Source: Phycisphaerales bacterium (GTDB lineage: Bacteria > Planctomycetota > Phycisphaerae > Tepidisphaerales > Tepidisphaeraceae). Taken from it: DNA of 10,060 nucleotides. Positions 5,849 through 10,060 of the stretch are shown piece after piece (the first letter of the stretch is position 1; every line of letters starts with the position of its first letter). The DNA is taken from assembly GCA_003153655.1 (NCBI GenBank), contig PMAK01000028.1, forward strand, positions 1-10,060. Reading direction: 5' to 3'. Position numbers and translations under genes: made by a program. The notes under the pieces are model-generated. The model saw nothing but the letters and a program-made list of their open reading frames with translations. It searched no databases and was not told where the DNA came from.

Positions 5849-5927
5849 GATCGGTACGGCGAATGCCGTCAAGATAGGCCCCGTCGTGGGCGTTCCGCGA
5901 CGGGTGTTTACGGCTTAGCGGTCGATC
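5849..5927 (+). ncRNA. Possible structured leader: two hairpins enclosed by a pairing stem
   Basis: Two nested stems are visible: ACGGC/GCCGT around GAAT (5856-5869), and CCCGTCG/CGACGGG around an 11-base loop (5880-5904). Flanking bases GATCGG (5849-5854) and TCGATC (5922-5927) can close them into a three-way junction, with one G-U pair. A competing pair, CGGCT (5911-5915) with AGCCG (5932-5936), would exclude the outer stem. It sits 58 bases before the DUF932 start, so it could be a regulatory leader or a terminator region for the NACHT gene. The second stem is followed by TGTTTA, a poor U tract. Confidence 0.35.
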
Positions 5928-5985
5928 CGATAGCCGCCAGCACCCGCTATCGAGCCAAGTGGAAGAAACTCGAAAGGAAACGAAT

Positions 5986-7017
5986 ATGCTCCCAGATGCA
6001 CTTTCTCCAGAAAAGATCGCCGTCACGAGTGATTCGTCCGCGGTACGGAATCTTCTGGAACTGGAGTTCGCGGTCACTCGTATCCCTGTCTCGCTTCGTG
6101 ATATCGATCTACGGCCTAATGCCATGATCGCCGTGCCGGGCGAGGTCATTCCCTGCACGCAAAGTTTTCTGGAAGCGCTGGCATCGTCGATCAGCATGCC
6201 CATCCCATATGCATACCAGATTGACTCCGACTTGTTCAAGCATAATTTCGACCGGCGCAAAATCGTTAAAGATCGAGCTGTTCAAGTTTGTGTAGTTTCT
6301 CAACGGGCCGTAGGTCTCGCAGGTGCCGAATACCGCCCGGCGCGGACAATCGACGTGTTGGAGGCACTGGATTCAATCAACGAAGATTTCTGGAGTTTCC
6401 AGAAAGTTTCGCTATCTGACGTCGGCGTGGAGATTGACTTGGTCAGCGATGATGTCGCGGAACCCAAGCCGGGCGATCAAATTCGGTTGGGTGTTCGAAT
6501 CGTCAATTCCGAGACGGGGGATACTGGGCTCAAGGCATCCCTCTTTAGCCACCGGCTAGTTTGTTCCAACGGGGCGGTGATGCGGGACACCCTGGGGACG
6601 ATCCGTTGGAATTACGATAATCGCGTAACGTACGTTTCCAGCATCGCCAAGTTCGGGCGGGGGCTGCTGAGTCTTCGCGCCAGTCAGGGCCAATTGAAAT
6701 CGATCTATGCGGAAGCGGTCGAGCGTCCGATCCTGGAAGAAGACATCGTTCGCCTTTGGAGGCGGATTCGGTCTGCGGGCCGTTTCACGCCAGAGCGCAC
6801 TGACCAAGTGCTGGAAATCACTTCTGAGGAGCGGCTACGTTTTCATTCGGTGGTAAATGAGCGAAGGGCGATGGGCTTGCCTGAAGTCGCCAGTGACCGA
6901 GACATCTATCACGTCCACAACTCCATTACGGCAGCGGCCCGCTCGCTGCCATTCCACACACGTTCCCGCCTGGAACGCATCGGCGGGGATGTACTGAGCT
7001 TTTACGCGTCAAATTGA
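5986..7017 (+). CDS. DUF932 family protein (phage/plasmid-like protein), 343 aa
   Basis: ATG at 5986 has AAAGGA (5973-5978) 7 bases upstream. A GTG at 5959 in the same frame lacks that support and would add nine charged residues, so 5986 is chosen. The product is soluble with no signal peptide. A central region SFQKVSLSDVGVEIDLVSDD is followed by GDQIRLGVRIVNSETGDTGL, and then SLFSHRLVCSNGAVMRDTLG. The pattern of a mixed beta core containing 'R-x-x-C-x-N-G' before a helical C-terminus with RFHSVVNERR is typical of DUF932 (also annotated phage/plasmid-like TIGR03299) proteins. The family occurs widely on plasmids, phages and conjugative elements. Its biochemical role is not established, although DNA maintenance has been suggested. 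It opens the rightward accessory block. Confidence 0.75.
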   Translation: MLPDALSPEKIAVTSDSSAVRNLLELEFAVTRIPVSLRDIDLRPNAMIAVPGEVIPCTQSFLEALASSISMPIPYAYQIDSDLFKHNFDRRKIVKDRAVQVCVVSQRAVGLAGAEYRPARTIDVLEALDSINEDFWSFQKVSLSDVGVEIDLVSDDVAEPKPGDQIRLGVRIVNSETGDTGLKASLFSHRLVCSNGAVMRDTLGTIRWNYDNRVTYVSSIAKFGRGLLSLRASQGQLKSIYAEAVERPILEEDIVRLWRRIRSAGRFTPERTDQVLEITSEERLRFHSVVNERRAMGLPEVASDRDIYHVHNSITAAARSLPFHTRSRLERIGGDVLSFYASN

Positions 7018-7023
7018 GTTGAC

Positions 7024-7050
7024 CCGGCCGAAATGGCCGGTTGGTCGGCC
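7024..7050 (+). repeat. Alternative hairpins after the DUF932 gene
   Basis: CCGGCC (7024-7029) pairs with GGCCGG (7035-7040) around GAAAT. The downstream GGCCG (7035-7039) can instead pair with CGGCC around GTTGGT (to 7050). The two structures share bases and are mutually exclusive. A TTTTT run occurs about 20 bases later (7069-7073), too far for a classical terminator. This may modulate read-through to the zinc-ribbon gene. Confidence 0.35.
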
Positions 7051-7093
7051 AGGGAAAGTGATGGTCTGTTTTTGAATGAAAGGAAGCCTGCTC

Positions 7094-7327
7094 ATGAATC
7101 GAATTACACAGTATTTGAGCGACGGATGGGACGATGACCGGCTCCCGAATCAGCGGCCGAACAAGCCAAATCGGCAACGACTGCATGACGCGTTGCATGG
7201 ACGGCATGAGCCCGGAGCACCGCCGAAAAAGTGGTGGTCGTGCGGATGCACGCGCGTGCTTGCCGGTCCTCGACCACTACAAGCCGCGTGCATGGCATGC
7301 GGCAACCAGTTTGTGGAGATCGGATAG
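7094..7327 (+). CDS. Small zinc-ribbon-like protein (77 aa)
   Basis: ATG at 7094 is preceded by AAAGGA (7079-7084). An upstream ATG at 7076 in frame overlaps that ribosome site and is unlikely. The N-terminus is polar and Asn/Arg-rich (MNRITQYLSDGWDDDRLPNQ). The C-terminal third carries four cysteines as C50-G-C52 and C66-M-A-C69, in KKWWSCGCTRVLAGPRPLQA and ACMACGNQFVEIG. This is the layout of a compact zinc ribbon, with the first knuckle C-x-C rather than C-x-x-C. Such proteins bind nucleic acid or other proteins. It lies between the DUF932 and ParB-like genes on the same strand, with 76- and 48-base gaps. No named family is recognised. Zinc binding is inferred. Confidence 0.65.
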   Translation: MNRITQYLSDGWDDDRLPNQRPNKPNRQRLHDALHGRHEPGAPPKKWWSCGCTRVLAGPRPLQAACMACGNQFVEIG

Positions 7328-7375
7328 CAAAGCGCGAATTGGTCTTTAGATGGTTTTCGATATTCGAGGTGTGCT

Positions 7376-8185
7376 ATGCCAATGGAACAGATTCAGTATT
7401 TTCCTCCAGAACGACTCAAGACAGTTTCGCAAGTAAGAACGCGAAAGAATCCGGAGATCGTTCGCGCTATTGCTCAAACAATGCGCGAGGTGGGGCAGCT
7501 TCAACCCATACGTGCGCGGCGAGAGGGAGAGGAGTTAATCGTAGTCGAGGGTCATACGAGACTTGAGGCGGCGAAACTCGCCGGATTAGCGACCGTCGCA
7601 GTCATTATCGAGGAAAAGCCGTTGTGCGAGGGCGAAGTGATTCTTCGGCAACTGGTCGCCAACTGCCAGCGTGAAGATTTGGCGCCGATGGAGAAAGCAC
7701 GAGCGATCAGCCGGCTGTTAACTGAGACGAGTTGGCCGGCAACGCTGGCTGCCGAAAAGCTCGGATTTTCCAATGCGACGGTGAGCCGCCTACTGGCAAT
7801 ACTTGAATTGCCCGAACCAATCCGGCGGCAGGTGGAGTCGGGAGCGATCTCATACTCGGCCGCCACCGAGCTTGGGCGTGTTGAGGACGAAATCCAGCAA
7901 GCAGAGCTAGCCGGTCAGGTGGCAGGCGGGCTCACGCGCGATGCCCTCAGTGGATCGCTCAAAGCCCGACGCAGAGGAACCGCGGCTCGCAGCCTCGATT
8001 CGCCGGCACGGGTGACGGCTCTGCTTGGGGCGGGCCGGTCAGTGACGCTCAACGGACCGGGCCTGACCCTTGAATCTTTGATCACCTGGCTGGAGGAGCT
8101 TCTTGCACGAGCGCGCAAAGTGCGTCCGCAAGGCCTCGAATTGAAAACATTCATAAAAATGCTCAAGGACCAGTCTAAGGCCTGA
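7376..8185 (+). CDS. ParB/RepB/Spo0J-family DNA-binding protein (269 aa)
   Basis: ATG at 7376 is preceded by GAGGT (7366-7370) with 5-base spacing. Domains in order: an N-terminal ParB nucleotide-binding domain (about 5-108) with GQLQPIRARREGEELIVVEG, H60-T-R-L-E-A in the place of the usual GERR box, and NCQREDLAPMEKARA (97-110), matching the E-N-I-Q-R-x-x-L-x-P-x-E-x-A motif; then a helix-turn-helix (about 118-165) with SWPATLAAEKLGFSNATVSR; then a variable C-terminal region with a possible coiled segment (about 232-250) that could dimerise. Family members bind parS-like sites, slide as CTP-dependent clamps in segregation, or act as plasmid transcription regulators such as KorB. No ParA ATPase gene is adjacent within the window, so regulation or a ParA-independent role is possible. 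No ParB site was identified. Confidence 0.9.
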   Translation: MPMEQIQYFPPERLKTVSQVRTRKNPEIVRAIAQTMREVGQLQPIRARREGEELIVVEGHTRLEAAKLAGLATVAVIIEEKPLCEGEVILRQLVANCQREDLAPMEKARAISRLLTETSWPATLAAEKLGFSNATVSRLLAILELPEPIRRQVESGAISYSAATELGRVEDEIQQAELAGQVAGGLTRDALSGSLKARRRGTAARSLDSPARVTALLGAGRSVTLNGPGLTLESLITWLEELLARARKVRPQGLELKTFIKMLKDQSKA

Positions 8186-8246
8186 ACCGCCGCGCGTCCT
8201 AATGCATCTTTTGGTTTCCGCTGAGTTCTCGAGTTAAGGAGCCGGT

Positions 8247-8969
8247 ATGTGTCCCAAATATTCAAGTTTGAATAAGGCATCTGAGTCACTTAACCCCTCT
8301 TCCCTGGCTAAAACGCTGAGGTCTAACGAGCAGTTGAACTTCGCTCTGGAAGGCTATGTCAATCTCGAAGCGAAACCGGGCGTGACGCCCGCCCCAGAAA
8401 CAGCCGCACGGGCAATCATGGCGATGTATTGCTTTGCGAGAAAGATGACGCGGCAGTATGGCGACTCAAATGGGGAATGGGCGGAAGAGACATTGGGCCG
8501 CGCGATTAAAGATATCGCGCGATCAAGGTTAACGAGCAGGTATCAGCCCCGACAGCGCGGATTAAAACCGTACATCGATCGGATCATCCAGCGCGCCGCG
8601 TGGAAGGTCGTCACAAAACGCATGACGGAGCGAAGGCGATATAACGAAATACCCTTGCCGATTGAGATTGCGGCACGCGACTTGGATCCTGCACACATTG
8701 TGGAACTGGAGGATTTGGCCGCGCGATGCAAACAGTTGTTAGGGGACGACATCGCAGAATCGTGGACAACAAATCCGTCTGGACCCGTCTTGTCCACGCC
8801 GGGCGTGCAAAAGCATCGGCATCGAAAAGAGCAATGGCGGCGAATCGCTCATTTGTTTCCAGGCGTCAGTTTCCGCCCAAGACCTCGCCGCGGCCAAGCC
8901 TCACGGAAATCGCGAAATTCAGTCAACACTACAATTTCTTTGAAATTGTCCGAGGTTCAAAGGCAATAG
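8247..8969 (+). CDS. Sigma-region-2-like protein, tentative (240 aa)
   Basis: ATG at 8247 has AAGGAG (8236-8241) 5 bases upstream, so translation is well supported. Residues about 75-140 read EWAEETLGRAIKDIARSRLT, SRYQPRQRGLKPYIDRIIQR, then AAWKVVTKRMTERRRYNEIP and LPIE. The order of a helix, an R-x-x-R-G-L-K-PYIDRI-I segment, a helix and an R-R-R-x-x-x-x-PLP stretch strongly recalls the end of sigma-70 region 2 in ECF factors (F-K-x-W-L-x-x-I-A-x-N, R-R-R, PL). Residues about 154-203 could be a second helical domain; its GVQKHRHRKEQWRRI end is weakly reminiscent of region 4. The last ~35 residues are basic and disordered (RPRPRRGQASRKSR). It lies between the ParB-like gene and a membrane protein gene. 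Alternatives are a helical DNA-binding protein with chance similarity. Sigma activity is inference. Confidence 0.5.
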   Translation: MCPKYSSLNKASESLNPSSLAKTLRSNEQLNFALEGYVNLEAKPGVTPAPETAARAIMAMYCFARKMTRQYGDSNGEWAEETLGRAIKDIARSRLTSRYQPRQRGLKPYIDRIIQRAAWKVVTKRMTERRRYNEIPLPIEIAARDLDPAHIVELEDLAARCKQLLGDDIAESWTTNPSGPVLSTPGVQKHRHRKEQWRRIAHLFPGVSFRPRPRRGQASRKSRNSVNTTISLKLSEVQRQ

Positions 8970-8987
8970 GTAATTAGAAGACTGCGG

Positions 8988-9005
8988 TGCCGTTCTGAAG
9001 CGGCA
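8988..9005 (+). repeat. Small intergenic hairpin
   Basis: TGCCG (8988-8992) and CGGCA (9001-9005) form a 5-bp stem with an 8-base loop in the 70-base gap between the sigma-like and membrane protein genes. No T tract follows. Weak. Confidence 0.2.
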
Positions 9006-9039
9006 ACATTGAAATCTGTGGCTTGTCATAGGAGAAATC

Positions 9040-9507
9040 ATGCTGACTAAATTACATCGGGAAGCCAATCAGCAGACGCTAGACCGGCCCCCGATTTTTC
9101 AAACCATGCACGATGAGCGCACTATCCATCCCATGCAACTGTCGCCGCCCGTGTCTTGTGGCCGACGCGACGGGATATCGCCGCGGATGGCTGTTTCAAA
9201 GGGCCTTGCTCAGTCATTCGGACTGGATATTCGGGCGGCGATACTGACTGTACTTGTGGATCTATTGGTCTTTGGCGGAGATGCGGTCAGCTTTGGCGTG
9301 TTGATTCCGTTGGGAATCGTTGTCGCGGCCATATTGACCTTCATTGTCTACAGAATCCAAATCAAATGGTACGGGGACGATCACGATTCCGCTCTGATCA
9401 AAGCCATGATTGTGGGCCTGCTCACGGCGATACCCGCGCCGCTCGCTCCCGTCGTTGCGATTCCCGGCGGCATTTTGGGAATTGCGAATGCGTTACGACG
9501 CAAATAG
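9040..9507 (+). CDS. Membrane protein of unknown function (155 aa)
   Basis: ATG at 9040 follows AGGAG (9030-9034) with 5-base spacing. About 60 N-terminal residues are hydrophilic and lack a signal peptide. They are followed by hydrophobic segments at about 66-80, 84-105 (VSFGVLIPLGIVVAAILTFI) and 119-150 (the last with a Pro/Gly-rich AIPAPLAPVVAIPGGILG), separated by a charged loop KWYGDDHDS. This predicts two to four transmembrane passes with the N-terminal domain in the cytoplasm. The sequence between the last two segments recalls small planctomycete and conjugation-linked membrane proteins, but no family is identified. Position directly before the coupling ATPase suggests a role in the transfer machinery, by context only. 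Confidence 0.7.
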   Translation: MLTKLHREANQQTLDRPPIFQTMHDERTIHPMQLSPPVSCGRRDGISPRMAVSKGLAQSFGLDIRAAILTVLVDLLVFGGDAVSFGVLIPLGIVVAAILTFIVYRIQIKWYGDDHDSALIKAMIVGLLTAIPAPLAPVVAIPGGILGIANALRRK

Positions 9508-9520
9508 ATCGGGAGTGACT

Positions 9521-9670
9521 ATGCCATCGCAGATCGGGCGGCATTTCTTCAATGGGGCTGGGCAATCTCCCATCAATGTTTTGAAAAGTGGAGACGTTAA
9601 TGCCCGCACCGGCACGCCGCGTTCCACACCGTCCGCTTACCGCCGGTCTATCCAGGCTGCGAGGTTTTGA
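9521..9670 (+). CDS. Doubtful small ORF (49 aa)
   Basis: ATG at 9521 has GGGAG (9511-9515) with 5-base spacing, 13 bases after the preceding stop, as expected for an operon gene. The sequence MPSQIGRHFFNGAGQSPINV is followed by a polar, Arg/Ser/Thr-rich tail ending RRSIQAARF. No domain or membrane segment is visible. The start context supports it, but the composition is not compelling. Confidence 0.35.
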   Translation: MPSQIGRHFFNGAGQSPINVLKSGDVNARTGTPRSTPSAYRRSIQAARF

Positions 9671-9889
9671 GATTCTCTTGAAAGAATTGCTCTGGAACGA
9701 GCATTAAGAGCTTGGAATCGCTGCGCGTCACGAACGTGCCGAAGGGATTCCGTGGGAACGCTGCATTGGTCCGAAATCTGGAGATTTTTCGTTGTCGTTG
9801 AAAGTTTGTTGGTCTTACAGGCAATAAGAGGATGAATGGCGTCGCGGACGCGCCATGCAACGGCCAGGCAGTAAGAATGGTGGTGTTCA
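9671..9889. other. About 220 bases before the coupling protein gene with no clear gene
   Basis: Minus-strand ORFs at 9637-9903 and 9648-9890 overlap the start of the coupling gene, have no ribosome site and read as non-native sequence. Plus-strand frames contain frequent stops. An imperfect inverted repeat (TGGCGTC near 9837 with GACGCGCCA near 9849-9857) is the only structure seen. It may hold the promoter or leader of the coupling gene. Confidence 0.4.
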
Positions 9890-10060
9890 ATGTTCAATTT
9901 CATATGGCCCCGGTCAACTTTGAGGCAGGCTCAGAGAACACGTGACCCTTGGTCACTGGACACGCGGCTGCTGAGTTTTTCGAAACGTGATCACCTCACG
10001 ATCCGTGATTCGGTGAACGGCATATTCGTCACCGGGATCAGCGGGTCCGGAAAAACTTTG
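9890..10060 (+). CDS. TraG/VirD4-type conjugative coupling ATPase, N-terminus, runs off the right edge
   Basis: The frame opens at 9875 after a stop and has its only ATG at 9890. It encodes 57 residues to the edge: an Arg-rich start MFNFIWPRSTLRQAQRTRDP, then WSLDTRLLSFSKRDHLTIRD, then SVNGIFVTGISGSGKTL. The final motif G49-I-S-G-S-G-K-T56 is a Walker A P-loop. The lead-in 'RDHLTIRDSVNGIFVTG' matches the start of the ATPase in type IV secretory conjugative DNA-transfer proteins (VirD4/TraG/TraD), which move the relaxase-DNA complex to the membrane channel. The usual N-terminal membrane segments are absent here, as in soluble or divergent members such as TraG-like proteins of planctomycetes. 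No strong Shine-Dalgarno precedes the ATG. Walker B and the rest of the protein lie outside. VirB4 would be the alternative. Confidence 0.8.
   Translation, partial: MFNFIWPRSTLRQAQRTRDPWSLDTRLLSFSKRDHLTIRDSVNGIFVTGISGSGKTL

Noticed and set aside
7104..7298. Minus-strand and overlapping plus-strand ORFs across the zinc-ribbon gene
   Set aside because: They lack ribosome sites and overlap a gene with a good start and cysteine motif.
9637..9903. Minus-strand 88-aa ORF upstream of the coupling protein
   Set aside because: It overlaps the coupling gene start, has no ribosome site and no recognisable sequence.

Overview
The window looks like the interior of an integrative conjugative element or conjugative plasmid, most plausibly from a planctomycete. 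That assignment is inferred from the gene mix (DUF932 protein, lone ParB-like protein, small hypotheticals with strong Shine-Dalgarno sequences, a large NACHT protein ending in a winged helix) and the moderately GC-rich composition. No rRNA, tRNA or marker gene is present to confirm it. Conjugation genes sit at both edges: the N-terminus of a TrwC/TraI-type (MobF) relaxase runs leftward off the window, and the N-terminus of a TraG/VirD4-type coupling ATPase, reaching just past its Walker A motif, runs rightward off it.

Layout. 1-431 (minus): relaxase N-terminus. 432-626: gene-free, AT-rich upstream zone that could hold regulatory or oriT sequence. 627-833 (minus): a 68-residue single-span membrane protein with a good ribosome site. 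834-1366: about 530 bases without a convincing gene but with several palindromes. 1367-1992 (plus): a run of small genes: a 70-aa protein, a 67-aa protein, then a third gene that keeps only its first ~34 plausible codons. 1931-5791: a 1286-aa reading frame that begins inside that third gene in another frame. It contains a NACHT NTPase lacking a recognisable P-loop, about 13 tandem ~43-aa helical repeats, and a C-terminal OmpR/PhoB-like winged helix. 5792-5985: C-rich and hairpin-rich intergenic region. 5986-9670 (plus): a DUF932 protein, a 77-aa zinc-ribbon-like protein, a ParB-family protein, a protein resembling part of sigma region 2, a membrane protein and a doubtful 49-aa ORF. 9671-9889: nothing clear. 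9890-10060: coupling protein.

How it fits together. The relaxase and coupling ATPase would process and deliver DNA during conjugation. The DUF932, ParB-like, sigma-like, zinc-ribbon and membrane proteins form a co-directional accessory block that probably serves maintenance, regulation or transfer, although only the ParB and DUF932 families are firmly recognised. The NACHT-repeat-winged-helix gene resembles cargo of the STAND/NACHT defence or signalling type. It appears to have been joined, with loss of its 5' end, to the start of an unrelated element gene. The main candidate for something new is this NACHT, helical-repeat and terminal winged-helix architecture. The second is the sigma-like gene that travels with conjugation and partition functions.
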